Shown here piece by piece: positions 1 to 12,759 of a DNA stretch of 64,000 bases; position 1 is the stretch's first letter, and each line of letters begins with the position of its first letter. The stretch spans positions 33,178,611-33,242,610 of the forward strand of contig OY720345.1 in the NCBI GenBank assembly GCA_963082975.1, read 5' to 3'. The stretch is from Labia minor. Lineage: Eukaryota > Arthropoda > Insecta > Dermaptera > Spongiphoridae. Position numbers and translations under genes: made by a program. The notes beneath the pieces were generated by a model that had not been told where the DNA came from, searched no databases, and worked only from the letters and a program-made list of their open reading frames with translations.

Positions 1-781
1 TCATCTATTGGGCGCCTGAAGAGTCAACCGTTTTCGCCTGCAACACCATCTTGTGTTCGTATTTCACCAGTCCCATAGAGGTGCACCGCCATTTATTTAA
101 AATAGATATTTTACATTAAAAAGTTTTTACTTTTTAGCAAAGAAATTAATAAATATTGAAATTCTATTTTACTTATCTATTGTTAACTTAGTTTCCTAGT
201 AGAAAATAATTTTTCTAAGAGTGGGATAATTTTTCTAAGATTAATCTTAAATATTCTTATATTCCTTATAATATTTAAAGAAATAAAATAATTTTTTTTA
301 CATTTATTCACACTTCATAAAGTTTAAATGAAATTGGATAAAAAATGTAGTTTCACTATAATTAGAATTATGAGTTGTTTACAATGCTGTTGATTTTAAA
401 AAATAAAATTTGAAAAAATATTGCTAGAATGGCTTATGAGAAATGCAACAAAGATAAACATTAAATCTCTTTAAAATTAAATAAATCAGATGTTTAAAAT
501 TACTAATTCTTATAATATCATTTAAATAAATGATTATTTAATTTTAATTTTAAGTTCAATGTATATTACAAATAATGTCACAATGGAAGTGGATATGGAG
601 ATAATTTGTGGATTCTTTAAATTTTCTGGACTTTAAAAACAAATCAACAAAATGTTAAAAGAATTCGTCTGTTTAATTAAAACTTAATTCAATTAGTTAC
701 ATATAAATAAAAGAACACATGATATAAATATAATTGATAAAAAATAATTTAGGTTTGTTGCCTTTATATTAAATGTAATGT
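1..781. other. Upstream block of an off-window copy plus AT-rich 3' flank
   Basis: Bases 1-95 are the GC-richer distal promoter block of a ZMAT2 copy lying left of the window. Bases 96-781 are very AT-rich and are the 3' flank of the first gene. A short direct repeat sits at 206-220 and 226-240. On the minus strand, ATTAAA at about 671-676 and AATATA near 766-771 are possible weak poly(A) signals downstream of the stop. No other gene is seen. The equivalent flank recurs in every unit, at 2490-3177, 4886-5573, 7282-7967, 9676-10363, 12072-12759, 14468-15153, 16862-17549, 19258-19945 and 21654-22339. Confidence 0.6.
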
Positions 782-1862
782 TTATAGATAATCTGATAGT
801 TTAAAAATTTTTTTTTTTGAAGAACCAAATCCAGAAAAGCCCATAATTAATGCTAATTCAGACTCTGCTTCAGTAGGAGGTTTTACTTCTTCCAATTTTC
901 GTTTTCTATCTTTTCTTATTTCTCTTCTAGATTCTCTAAGTTTTTCTTCCTAATAAAAATTACAAAAAAAATATTAGATTAAAATATTACATTAAAATAA
1001 TAAACGATATATAATAAAAGTACAAAATATACCTCCTCTTTTAATTCTTTCATTCGCACCTCAATATCATAATCTTTTTTCATTTCTTCCATTTTTTTTT
1101 TATTCGATTCGAATCTTTTCTTTACTTGATCTAATGAGGATCTTTCGATTCTCATCGACATACCAAGATTTCTTTGATCTAAAATTAAAAGAAAAACATT
1201 CTAATTAATTTTATAAATCCTATATATTGATTATAAGTTTTGTATGTTTAGTTCTTTAAATAAACATGAATAAAGCCTTAGATAATTTACTGCACATGCT
1301 TTCTAAAGCTATTTTATAACATGAGTAAAATCAGATTTATTTTAATTTCCTTGAATTTCGATTCAACTAAAGGTCAAACTAAAATTAAAGTTAAAATTTT
1401 AGGATGTTAGAAATTTAAATTAAATATAGTTTTTCAAGCACGATTAAATTCACTTTTGACAATTTAAATTAATATAATTTACTTACGTTTTTTTTCATTA
1501 ATATGGTCAAGGAAATTAATTGAGTCTTTGACGACACAATCACACACATTACAATAATATCCTCCACTTTGGGAACAGGGTGTATTTTTTGTAATAAGAA
1601 TACTTTTACCGAGTTTAGATTTTAAATCAACTCGGTAATCTCTTTGTTTTAAAAGTTCTCTTTTAATAGGTACTGGTTTTTGTTTGGCTTTTTCTTGTGC
1701 ATCCAATTCTTCCTGTATTCTGTCACTTGCCAAACGTTCGTATTCATCTCTGTCCCATTTTCTTCTATGATCTTCATATTTCTAAAATCATTAAAAAAAT
1801 AGAATATAAAATGTTTTATTATTATTTTTAAAATATTAAATAATTTAACTAACATCTGCCAT
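782..1862 (-). CDS. ZMAT2: ZMAT2 / Snu23-type zinc-finger splicing factor, copy 1
   Basis: Nuclear spliceosomal protein of the ZMAT2/Snu23 family, which joins the spliceosome with the U4/U6.U5 tri-snRNP before activation. Exons in transcription order are 1862-1854, 1781-1487, 1178-1033 and 949-782. Introns are 72, 308 and 83 bp, all GT-AG. The joined CDS is 618 nt, 205 aa; the human protein is about 199. Visible landmarks are the N-terminal KWDRDEYERL (11-20), VKREL-like PIKREL (41-46), GGYYCNVCDC (76-85), a U1-like C2H2 finger with C80, C83, H96 and H102, GMSMRIERSS (107-116), a basic coiled-coil-like stretch (about 120-172) and the family C-terminal MGFSGFGSSKKK (186-197). The last zinc-ligand codon, H102, is split by intron 2. 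The start shown gives MAD before the conserved region. An upstream ATG at 2263 on a separate exon would give MVLN in the same frame. This is the reference copy for the array. Confidence 0.95.
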
Positions 1863-2251
1863 TGTAAAATAAAATTAATGTTTGATTAACGGTTAAAATA
1901 TGTTTTATCTTTTAAACATAAAATAAAAAATATCATTTGGTTTAAAAAGAAAATTTAGTAAAATAGAGATTAATTTATAATTATATTCACACAAGAAGTG
2001 TCAATCACAGAGCATTATAAAATTTGCAACGATTAATAAAACAAAAAGACATTGGTTATTTTATTGGGTTAAAAATTAATTTTATTAGACTTTTAAATTA
2101 ATAAAAATTGATTAATTTCTAAAAAATATATAACACTTAAAATAAAATGAGATTTTTCATATAAAATTAAATTCTAAATATATGCGCATATAAAAAATAA
2201 TTCATAATTACTAAATAATAAAATAATTTAAATAATTAAAAATTTACTTAC
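1863..2251 (-). other. AT-rich leader or first intron of ZMAT2
   Basis: About 390 bp of AT-rich sequence separates the MAD start codon from the candidate upstream exon. It would be intron if the upstream exon is used. No ORF or RNA gene is seen. It contains the short palindrome TATGCGCATA near 2181. It recurs in each unit, for example 4259-4647, 6655-7043 and 9049-9437. Confidence 0.5.
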
Positions 2252-2263
2252 ATTTAATACCAT
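2252..2263 (-). other. Possible alternative first coding exon of ZMAT2 copy 1
   Basis: On the minus strand an ATG at 2263 is followed by three codons and a strong donor, AAAT then GTAAGT, at 2251-2246. Its phase matches exon 2 at 1781, so splicing here would skip the 9-nt MAD exon and start the protein MVLN. The donor is closer to consensus than the GTTAGT after the MAD exon. It may also be a 5' UTR exon; the sequence alone does not decide. The same site recurs upstream of all nine genes, for example with its ATG at 4659, 7055, 9449, 11845, 14241, 16635, 19031 and 21427. Confidence 0.45.
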
Positions 2264-2489
2264 GTTTGCTGGGTTTGTTTCAAATATTATGAGTACTGAT
2301 GGTATGTGGGTGTCGAGTTTGACATTCAAATAATTGCAATGAATTCGGAAGGCATGTGGGTGGGGGTGATCTGCGGTTATTTTTATTTGCGGTGTCATCT
2401 ATTGGGCGCCTGAAGAGTCAACCGTTTTCGCCTGCAACACCATCTTGTGTTCGTATTTCACCAGTCCCATTGAGGTGCACCGCCATTTA
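2263..2489 (-). promoter_or_regulatory. GC-richer upstream block of ZMAT2 (probable promoter)
   Basis: This ~225-bp island stands out from the AT-rich surroundings and lies directly upstream of the gene. It contains two G-rich direct elements, ATGTGGGTG near 2302 and GCATGTGGGTGGGGGTG near 2352. It also has the sequence TGTCATCTATTGG at 2393-2405, whose reverse complement resembles the CTCF core, and an ATGGCGGTGC motif at its distal end on the minus strand. No clear TATA box or initiator is seen. Equivalent blocks are at 4659-4885, 7055-7281, 9449-9675, 11845-12071, 14241-14467, 16635-16861, 19031-19257 and 21427-21653. That each gene keeps its own block suggests each copy can be transcribed. 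Confidence 0.5.
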
Positions 2490-3177
2490 TTTAAAATAGA
2501 TATTTTACATTAAAAAGTTTTTACTTTTTAGCAAAGAAATTAATAAATATTGAAATTCTATTTTACTTATCTATTGTTAACTTAGTTTCCTAGTAGAAAA
2601 TAATTTTTCTAAGAGTGGGATAATTTTTCTAAGATTAATCTTAAATATTCTTATATTCCTTATAATATTTAAAGAAATAAAATAATTTTTTTTACATTTA
2701 TTCACACTTCATAAAGTTTAAATGAAATTGGATAAAAAATGTAGTTTCACTATAATTAGAATTATGAGTTGTTTACAATGCTGTTGATTTTAAAAAATAA
2801 AATTTGAAAAAATATTGCTAGAATGGCTTATGAGAAATGCAACAAAGATAAACATTAAATCTCTTTAAAATTAAATAAATCAGATGTTTAAAATTACTAA
2901 TTCTTATAATATCATTTAAATAAATGATTATTTAATTTTAATTTTAAGTTCAATGTATATTACAATTAATGTCACAATGGAAGTGGATATGGAGATAATT
3001 TGTGGATTCTTTAAATTTTCTGGACTTTAAAAACAAATCAACAAAATGTTAAAAGAATTCGTCTGTTTAATTAAAACTTAATTCAATTAGGTACATATAA
3101 ATATAAAAGAACACATGATATAAATATAATTGATAAAAAATAATTTAGGTTTGTTGCCTTTATATTAAATGTAATGT

Positions 3178-4258
3178 TTATAGATAATCTGATAGTTTAA
3201 AAATTTTTTTTTTTGAAGAACCAAATCCAGAAAAGCCCATAATTAATGCTAATTCAGACTCTGCTTCAGTAGGAGGTTTTACTTCTTCCAATTTTCGTTT
3301 TCTATCTTTTCTTATTTCTCTTCTAGATTCTCTAAGTTTTTCTTCCTAATAAAAATTACAAAAAAAATATTAGATTAAAATATTACATTAAAATAATAAA
3401 CGATATATAATAAAAGTACAAAATATACCTCCTCTTTTAATTCTTTCATTCGCACCTCAATATCATAATCTTTTTTCATTTCTTCCATTTTTTTTTTATT
3501 CGATTCGAATCTTTTCTTTACTTGATCTAATGAGGATCTTTCGATTCTCATCGACATACCAAGATTTCTTTGATCTAAAATTAAAAGAAAAACATTCTAA
3601 TTAATTTTATAAATCCTATATATTGATTATAAGTTTTGTATGTTTAGTTCTTTAAATAAACATGAATAAAGCCTTAGATAATTTACTGCACATGCTTTCT
3701 AAAGCTATTTTATAACATGAGTAAAATCAGATTTATTTTAATTTCCTTGAATTTCGATTCAACTAAAGGTCAAACTAAAATTAAAGTTAAAATTTTAGGA
3801 TGTTAGAAATTCAAATTAAATATAGTTTTTCAAGCACGATTAAATTCACTTTTGACAATTTAAATTAATATAATTTACTTACGTTTTTTTTCATTAATAT
3901 GGTCAAGGAAATTAATTGAGTCTTTGACGACACAATCACACACATTACAATAATATCCTCCACTTTGGGAACAGGGTGTATTTTTTGTAATAAGAATACT
4001 TTTACCGAGTTTAGATTTTAAATCAACTCGGTAATCTCTTTGTTTTAAAAGTTCTCTTTTAATAGGTACTGGTTTTTGTTTGGCTTTTTCTTGTGCATCC
4101 AATTCTTCCTGTATTCTGTCACTTGCCAAACGTTCGTATTCATCTCTGTCCCATTTTCTTCTATGATCTTCATATTTCTAAAATCATTAAAAAAATAGAA
4201 TATAAAATGTTTTATTATTATTTTTAAAATATTAAATAATTTAACTAACATCTGCCAT
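3178..4258 (-). CDS. ZMAT2: ZMAT2 splicing factor, copy 2
   Basis: Exons are 4258-4250, 4177-3883, 3574-3429 and 3345-3178, coding for the same 205 aa as copy 1 with all splice sites intact. Intron 2 carries a private T-to-C change near 3811. The upstream unit end has the T/C variant pair (TTTTAAAT and GCCGGG), unlike copy 1. Confidence 0.95.
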
Positions 4259-5573
4259 TGTAAAATAAAATTAATGTTTGATTAACGGTTAAAATATGTT
4301 TTATCTTTTAAACATAAAATAAAAAATATCATTTGGTTTAAAAAGAAAATTTAGTAAAATAGAGATTAATTTATAATTATATTCACACAAGAAGTGTCAA
4401 TCACAGAGCATTATAAAATTTGCAACGATTAATAAAACAAAAAGACATTGGTTATTTTATTGGGTTAAAAATTAATTTTATTAGACTTTTAAATTAATAA
4501 AAATTGATTAATTTCTAAAAAATATATAACACTTAAAATAAAATGAGATTTTTCATATAAAATTAAATTTTAAATATATGCGCATATAAAAAATAATTCA
4601 TAATTACTAAATAATAAAATAATTTAAATAATTAAAAATTTACTTACATTTAATACCATGTTTGCCGGGTTTGTTTCAAATATTATGAGTACTGATGGTA
4701 TGTGGGTGTCGAGTTTGACATTCAAATAATTGCAATGAATTCGGAAGGCATGTGGGTGGGGGTGATCTGCGGTTATTTTTATTTGCGGTGTCATCTATTG
4801 GGCGCCTGAAGAGTCAACCGTTTTCGCCTGCAACACCATCTTGTGTTCGTATTTCACCAGTCCCATTGAGGTGCACCGCCATTTATTTAAAATAGATATT
4901 TTACATTAAAAAGTTTTTACTTTTTAGCAAAGAAATTAATAAATATTGAAATTCTATTTTACTTATCTATTGTTAACTTAGTTTCCTAGTAGAAAATAAT
5001 TTTTCTAAGAGTGGGATAATTTTTCTAAGATTAATCTTAAATATTCTTATATTCCTTATAATATTTAAAGAAATAAAATAATTTTTTTTACATTTATTCA
5101 CACTTCATAAAGTTTAAATGAAATTGGATAAAAAATGTAGTTTCACTATAATTAGAATTATGAGTTGTTTACAATGCTGTTGATTTTAAAAAATAAAATT
5201 TGAAAAAATATTGCTAGAATGGCTTATGAGAAATGCAACAAAGATAAACATTAAATCTCTTTAAAATTAAATAAATCAGATGTTTAAAATTACTAATTCT
5301 TATAATATCATTTAAATAAATGATTATTTAATTTTAATTTTAAGTTCAATGTATATTACAATTAATGTCACAATGGAAGTGGATATGGAGATAATTTGTG
5401 GATTCTTTAAATTTTCTGGACTTTAAAAACAAATCAACAAAATGTTAAAAGAATTCGTCTGTTTAATTAAAACTTAATTCAATTAGGTACATATAAATAT
5501 AAAAGAACACATGATATAAATATAATTGATAAAAAATAATTTAGGTTTGTTGCCTTTATATTAAATGTAATGT

Positions 5574-6654
5574 TTATAGATAATCTGATAGTTTAAAAAT
5601 TTTTTTTTTTGAAGAACCAAATCCAGAAAAGCCCATAATTAATGCTAATTCAGACTCTGCTTCAGTAGGAGGTTTTACTTCTTCCAATTTTCGTTTTCTA
5701 TCTTTTCTTATTTCTCTTCTAGATTCTCTAAGTTTTTCTTCCTAATAAAAATTACAAAAAAAATATTAGATTAAAATATTACATTAAAATAATAAACGAT
5801 ATATAATAAAAGTACAAAATATACCTCCTCTTTTAATTCTTTCATTCGCACCTCAATATCATAATCTTTTTTCATTTCTTCCATTTTTTTTTTATTCGAT
5901 TCGAATCTTTTCTTTACTTGATCTAATGAGGATCTTTCGATTCTCATCGACATACCAAGATTTCTTTGATCTAAAATTAAAAGAAAAACATTCTAATTAA
6001 TTTTATAAATCCTATATATTGATTATAAGTTTTGTATGTTTAGTTCTTTAAATAAACATGAATAAAGCCTTAGATAATTTACTGCACATGCTTTCTAAAG
6101 CTATTTTATAACATGAGTAAAATCAGATTTATTTTAATTTCCTTGAATTTCGATTCAACTAAAGGTCAAACTAAAATTAAAGTTAAAATTTTAGGATGTT
6201 AGAAATTTAAATTAAATATAGTTTTTCAAGCACGATTAAATTCACTTTTGACAATTTAAATTAATATAATTTACTTACGTTTTTTTTCATTAATATGGTC
6301 AAGGAAATTAATTGAGTCTTTGACGACACAATCACACACATTACAATAATATCCTCCACTTTGGGAACAGGGTGTATTTTTTGTAATAAGAATACTTTTA
6401 CCGAGTTTAGATTTTAAATCAACTCGGTAATCTCTTTGTTTTAAAAGTTCTCTTTTAATAGGTACTGGTTTTTGTTTGGCTTTTTCTTGTGCATCCAATT
6501 CTTCCTGTATTCTGTCACTTGCCAAACGTTCGTATTCATCTCTGTCCCATTTTCTTCTATGATCTTCATATTTCTAAAATCATTAAAAAAATAGAATATA
6601 AAATGTTTTATTATTATTTTTAAAATATTAAATAATTTAACTAACATCTGCCAT
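5574..6654 (-). CDS. ZMAT2: ZMAT2 splicing factor, copy 3
   Basis: Exons are 6654-6646, 6573-6279, 5970-5825 and 5741-5574. Coding sequence and splice sites match copy 1 by eye. It belongs to the 2396-bp unit type and has the same upstream variant pair as copy 2. Confidence 0.95.
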
Positions 6655-7967
6655 TGTAAAATAAAATTAATGTTTGATTAACGGTTAAAATATGTTTTAT
6701 CTTTTAAACATAAAATAAAAAATATCATTTGGTTTAAAAAGAAAATTTAGTAAAATAGAGATTAATTTATAATTATATTCACACAAGAAGTGTCAATCAC
6801 AGAGCATTATAAAATTTGCAACGATTAATAAAACAAAAAGACATTGGTTATTTTATTGGGTTAAAAATTAATTTTATTAGACTTTTAAATTAATAAAAAT
6901 TGATTAATTTCTAAAAAATATATAACACTTAAAATAAAATGAGATTTTTCATATAAAATTAAATTTTAAATATATGCGCATATAAAAAATAATTCATAAT
7001 TACTAAATAATAAAATAATTTAAATAATTAAAAATTTACTTACATTTAATACCATGTTTGCCGGGTTTGTTTCAAATATTATGAGTACTGATGGTATGTG
7101 GGTGTCGAGTTTGACATTCAAATAATTGCAATGAATTCGGAAGGCATGTGGGTGGGGGTGATCTGCGGTTATTTTTATTTGCGGTGTCATCTATTGGGCG
7201 CCTGAAGAGTCAACCGTTTTCGCCTGCAACACCATCTTGTGTTCGTATTTCACCAGTCCCATTGAGGTGCACCGCCATTTATTTAAAATAGATATTTTAC
7301 ATTAAAAAGTTTTTACTTTTTAGCAAAGAAATTAATAAATATTGAAATTCTATTTTACTTATCTATTGTTAACTTAGTTTCCTAGTAGAAAATAATTTTT
7401 CTAAGAGTGGGATAATTTTTCTAAGATTAATCTTAAATATTCTTATATTCCTTATAATATTTAAAGAAATAAAATAATTTTTTTTACATTTATTCACACT
7501 TCATAAAGTTTAAATGAAATTGGATAAAAAATGTAGTTTCACTATAATTAGAATTATGAGTTGTTTACAATGCTGTTGATTTTAAAAAATAAAATTTGAA
7601 AAAATATTGCTAGAATGGCTTATGAGAAATGCAACAAAGATAAACATTAAATCTCTTTAAAATTAAATAAATCAGATGTTTAAAATTACTAATTCTTATA
7701 ATATCATTTAAATAAATGATTATTTAATTTTAATTTTAAGTTCAATGTATATTACAATTAATGTCACAATGGAAGTGGATATGGAGATAATTTGTGGATT
7801 CTTTAAATTTTCTGGACTTTAAAAACAAATCAACAAAATGTTAAAAGAATTCGTCTGTTTAATTAAAACTTAATTCAATTAGGTACATATAAATAAAAGA
7901 ACACATGATATAAATATAATTGATAAAAAATAATTTAGGTTTGTTGCCTTTATATTAAATGTAATGT

Positions 7968-9048
7968 TTATAGATAATCTGATAGTTTAAAAATTTTTTT
8001 TTTTGAAGAACCAAATCCAGAAAAGCCCATAATTAATGCTAATTCAGACTCTGCTTCAGTAGGAGGTTTTACTTCTTCCAATTTTCGTTTTCTATCTTTT
8101 CTTATTTCTCTTCTAGATTCTCTAAGTTTTTCTTCCTAATAAAAATTACAAAAAAAATATTAGATTAAAATATTACATTAAAATAATAAACGATATATAA
8201 TAAAAGTACAAAATATACCTCCTCTTTTAATTCTTTCATTCGCACCTCAATATCATAATCTTTTTTCATTTCTTCCATTTTTTTTTTATTCGATTCGAAT
8301 CTTTTCTTTACTTGATCTAATGAGGATCTTTCGATTCTCATCGACATACCAAGATTTCTTTGATCTAAAATTAAAAGAAAAACATTCTAATTAATTTTAT
8401 AAATCCTATATATTGATTATAAGTTTTGTATGTTTAGTTCTTTAAATAAACATGAATAAAGCCTTAGATAATTTACTGCACATGCTTTCTAAAGCTATTT
8501 TATAACATGAGTAAAATCAGATTTATTTTAATTTCCTTGAATTTCGATTCAACTAAAGGTCAAACTAAAATTAAAGTTAAAATTTTAGGATGTTAGAAAT
8601 TTAAATTAAATATAGTTTTTCAAGCACGATTAAATTCACTTTTGACAATTTAAATTAATATAATTTACTTACGTTTTTTTTCATTAATATGGTCAAGGAA
8701 ATTAATTGAGTCTTTGACGACACAATCACACACATTACAATAATATCCTCCACTTTGGGAACAGGGTGTATTTTTTGTAATAAGAATACTTTTACCGAGT
8801 TTAGATTTTAAATCAACTCGGTAATCTCTTTGTTTTAAAAGTTCTCTTTTAATAGGTACTGGTTTTTGTTTGGCTTTTTCTTGTGCATCCAATTCTTCCT
8901 GTATTCTGTCACTTGCCAAACGTTCGTATTCATCTCTGTCCCATTTTCTTCTATGATCTTCATATTTCTAAAATCATTAAAAAAATAGAATATAAAATGT
9001 TTTATTATTATTTTTAAAATATTAAATAATTTAACTAACATCTGCCAT
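7968..9048 (-). CDS. ZMAT2: ZMAT2 splicing factor, copy 4
   Basis: Exons are 9048-9040, 8967-8673, 8364-8219 and 8135-7968, with no coding difference from copy 1. It lies in a short (2394-bp) unit lacking a TA dinucleotide in the 3' flank near 7893. Confidence 0.95.
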
Positions 9049-10363
9049 TGTAAAATAAAATTAATGTTTGATTAACGGTTAAAATATGTTTTATCTTTTA
9101 AACATAAAATAAAAAATATCATTTGGTTTAAAAAGAAAATTTAGTAAAATAGAGATTAATTTATAATTATATTCACACAAGAAGTGTCAATCACAGAGCA
9201 TTATAAAATTTGCAACGATTAATAAAACAAAAAGACATTGGTTATTTTATTGGGTTAAAAATTAATTTTATTAGACTTTTAAATTAATAAAAATTGATTA
9301 ATTTCTAAAAAATATATAACACTTAAAATAAAATGAGATTTTTCATATAAAATTAAATTTTAAATATATGCGCATATAAAAAATAATTCATAATTACTAA
9401 ATAATAAAATAATTTAAATAATTAAAAATTTACTTACATTTAATACCATGTTTGCCGGGTTTGTTTCAAATATTATGAGTACTGATGGTATGTGGGTGTC
9501 GAGTTTGACATTCAAATAATTGCAATGAATTCGGAAGGCATGTGGGTGGGGGTGATCTGCGGTTATTTTTATTTGCGGTGTCATCTATTGGGCGCCTGAA
9601 GAGTCAACCGTTTTCGCCTGCAACACCATCTTGTGTTCGTATTTCACCAGTCCCATTGAGGTGCACCGCCATTTATTTAAAATAGATATTTTACATTAAA
9701 AAGTTTTTACTTTTTAGCAAAGAAATTAATAAATATTGAAATTCTATTTTACTTATCTATTGTTAACTTAGTTTCCTAGTAGAAAATAATTTTTCTAAGA
9801 GTGGGATAATTTTTCTAAGATTAATCTTAAATATTCTTATATTCCTTATAATATTTAAAGAAATAAAATAATTTTTTTTACATTTATTCACACTTCATAA
9901 AGTTTAAATGAAATTGGATAAAAAATGTAGTTTCACTATAATTAGAATTATGAGTTGTTTACAATGCTGTTGATTTTAAAAAATAAAATTTGAAAAAATA
10001 TTGCTAGAATGGCTTATGAGAAATGCAACAAAGATAAACATTAAATCTCTTTAAAATTAAATAAATCAGATGTTTAAAATTACTAATTCTTATAATATCA
10101 TTTAAATAAATGATTATTTAATTTTAATTTTAAGTTCAATGTATATTACAATTAATGTCACAATGGAAGTGGATATGGAGATAATTTGTGGATTCTTTAA
10201 ATTTTCTGGACTTTAAAAACAAATCAACAAAATGTTAAAAGAATTCGTCTGTTTAATTAAAACTTAATTCAATTAGGTACATATAAATATAAAAGAACAC
10301 ATGATATAAATATAATTGATAAAAAATAATTTAGGTTTGTTGCCTTTATATTAAATGTAATGT

Positions 10364-11444
10364 TTATAGATAATCTGATAGTTTAAAAAATTTTTTTTTT
10401 GAAGAACCAAATCCAGAAAAGCCCATAATTAATGCTAATTCAGACTCTGCTTCAGTAGGAGGTTTTACTTCTTCCAATTTTCGTTTTCTATCTTTTCTTA
10501 TTTCTCTTCTAGATTCTCTAAGTTTTTCTTCCTAATAAAAATTACAAAAAAAATATTAGATTAAAATATTACATTAAAATAATAAACGATATATAATAAA
10601 AGTACAAAATATACCTCCTCTTTTAATTCTTTCATTCGCACCTCAATATCATAATCTTTTTTCATTTCTTCCATTTTTTTTTTATTCGATTCGAAACTTT
10701 TCTTTACTTGATCTAATGAGGATCTTTCGATTCTCATCGACATACCAAGATTTCTTTGATCTAAAATTAAAAGAAAAACATTCTAATTAATTTTATAAAT
10801 CCTATATATTGATTATAAGTTTTGTATGTTTAGTTCTTTAAATAAACATGAATAAAGCCTTAGATAATTTACTGCACATGCTTTCTAAAGCTATTTTATA
10901 ACATGAGTAAAATCAGATTTATTTTAATTTCCTTGAATTTCGATTCAACTAAAGGTCAAACTAAAATTAAAGTTAAAATTTTAGGATGTTAGAAATTTAA
11001 ATTAAATATAGTTTTTCAAGCACGATTAAATTCACTTTTGACAATTTAAATTAATATAATTTACTTACGTTTTTTTTCATTAATATGGTCAAGGAAATTA
11101 ATTGAGTCTTTGACGACACAATCACACACATTACAATAATATCCTCCACTTTGGGAACAGGGTGTATTTTTTGTAATAAGAATACTTTTACCGAGTTTAG
11201 ATTTTAAATCAACTCGGTAATCTCTTTGTTTTAAAAGTTCTCTTTTAATAGGTACTGGTTTTTGTTTGGCTTTTTCTTGTGCATCCAATTCTTCCTGTAT
11301 TCTGTCACTTGCCAAACGTTCGTATTCATCTCTGTCCCATTTTCTTCTATGATCTTCATATTTCTAAAATCATTAAAAAAATAGAATATAAAATGTTTTA
11401 TTATTATTTTTAAAATATTAAATAATTTAACTAACATCTGCCAT
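10364..11444 (-). CDS. ZMAT2: ZMAT2 splicing factor, copy 5 (variant)
   Basis: Exons are 11444-11436, 11363-11069, 10760-10615 and 10531-10364. This is the only copy with amino-acid changes. R123 becomes S (AGA to AGT, base 10696) in the conserved VKKRFE segment after the zinc finger. I198 becomes F in the C-terminal tail, where the A/T runs at 10384-10400 are 6 and 10 in place of 5 and 11. Reading frame and splice sites stay intact. R123 lies in a conserved motif, so this copy may be functionally altered. An error in the homopolymer is possible for I198F but less so for R123S. Confidence 0.94.
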
Positions 11445-12759
11445 TGTAAAATAAAATTAATGTTTGATTAACGGTTAAAATATGTTTTATCTTTTAAACA
11501 TAAAATAAAAAATATCATTTGGTTTAAAAAGAAAATTTAGTAAAATAGAGATTAATTTATAATTATATTCACACAAGAAGTGTCAATCACAGAGCATTAT
11601 AAAATTTGCAACGATTAATAAAACAAAAAGACATTGGTTATTTTATTAGGTTAAAAATTAATTTTATTAGACTTTTAAATTAATAAAAATTGATTAATTT
11701 CTAAAAAATATATAACACTTAAAATAAAATGAGATTTTTCATATAAAATTAAATTCTAAATATATGCGCATATAAAAAATAATTCATAATTACTAAATAA
11801 TAAAATAATTTAAATAATTAAAAATTTACTTACATTTAATACCATGTTTGCTGGGTTTGTTTCAAATATTATGAGTACTGATGGTATGTGGGTGTCGAGT
11901 TTGACATTCAAATAATTGCAATGAATTCGGAAGGCATGTGGGTGGGGGTGATCTGCGGTTATTTTTATTTGCGGTGTCATCTATTGGGCGCCTGAAGAGT
12001 CAACCGTTTTCGCCTGCAACACCATCTTGTGTTCGTATTTCACCAGTCCCATTGAGGTGCACCGCCATTTATTTAAAATAGATATTTTACATTAAAAAGT
12101 TTTTACTTTTTAGCAAAGAAATTAATAAATATTGAAATTCTATTTTACTTATCTATTGTTAACTTAGTTTCCTAGTAGAAAATAATTTTTCTAAGAGTGG
12201 GATAATTTTTCTAAGATTAATCTTAAATATTCTTATATTCCTTATAATATTTAAAGAAATAAAATAATTTTTTTTACATTTATTCACACTTCATAAAGTT
12301 TAAATGAAATTGGATAAAAAATGTAGTTTCACTATAATTAGAATTATGAGTTGTTTACAATGCTGTTGATTTTAAAAAATAAAATTTGAAAAAATATTGC
12401 TAGAATGGCTTATGAGAAATGCAACAAAGATAAACATTAAATCTCTTTAAAATTAAATAAATCAGATGTTTAAAATTACTAATTCTTATAATATCATTTA
12501 AATAAATGATTATTTAATTTTAATTTTAAGTTCAATGTATATTACAATTAATGTCACAATGGAAGTGGATATGGAGATAATTTGTGGATTCTTTAAATTT
12601 TCTGGACTTTAAAAACAAATCAACAAAATGTTAAAAGAATTCGTCTGTTTAATTAAAACTTAATTCAATTAGGTACATATAAATATAAAAGAACACATGA
12701 TATAAATATAATTGATAAAAAATAATTTAGGTTTGTTGCCTTTATATTAAATGTAATGT

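Noticed and set aside
1649-1855. 68-aa minus-strand ORF in each array A unit
   Set aside because: It is an out-of-frame reading across ZMAT2 intron 1 and exon 2.
2421-2489. 22-codon minus-strand ORF starting ATGGCGGTGC upstream of ZMAT2
   Set aside because: Short and with no recognisable product. The ATGGCGG could equally be a promoter motif, so it is not called as a gene.
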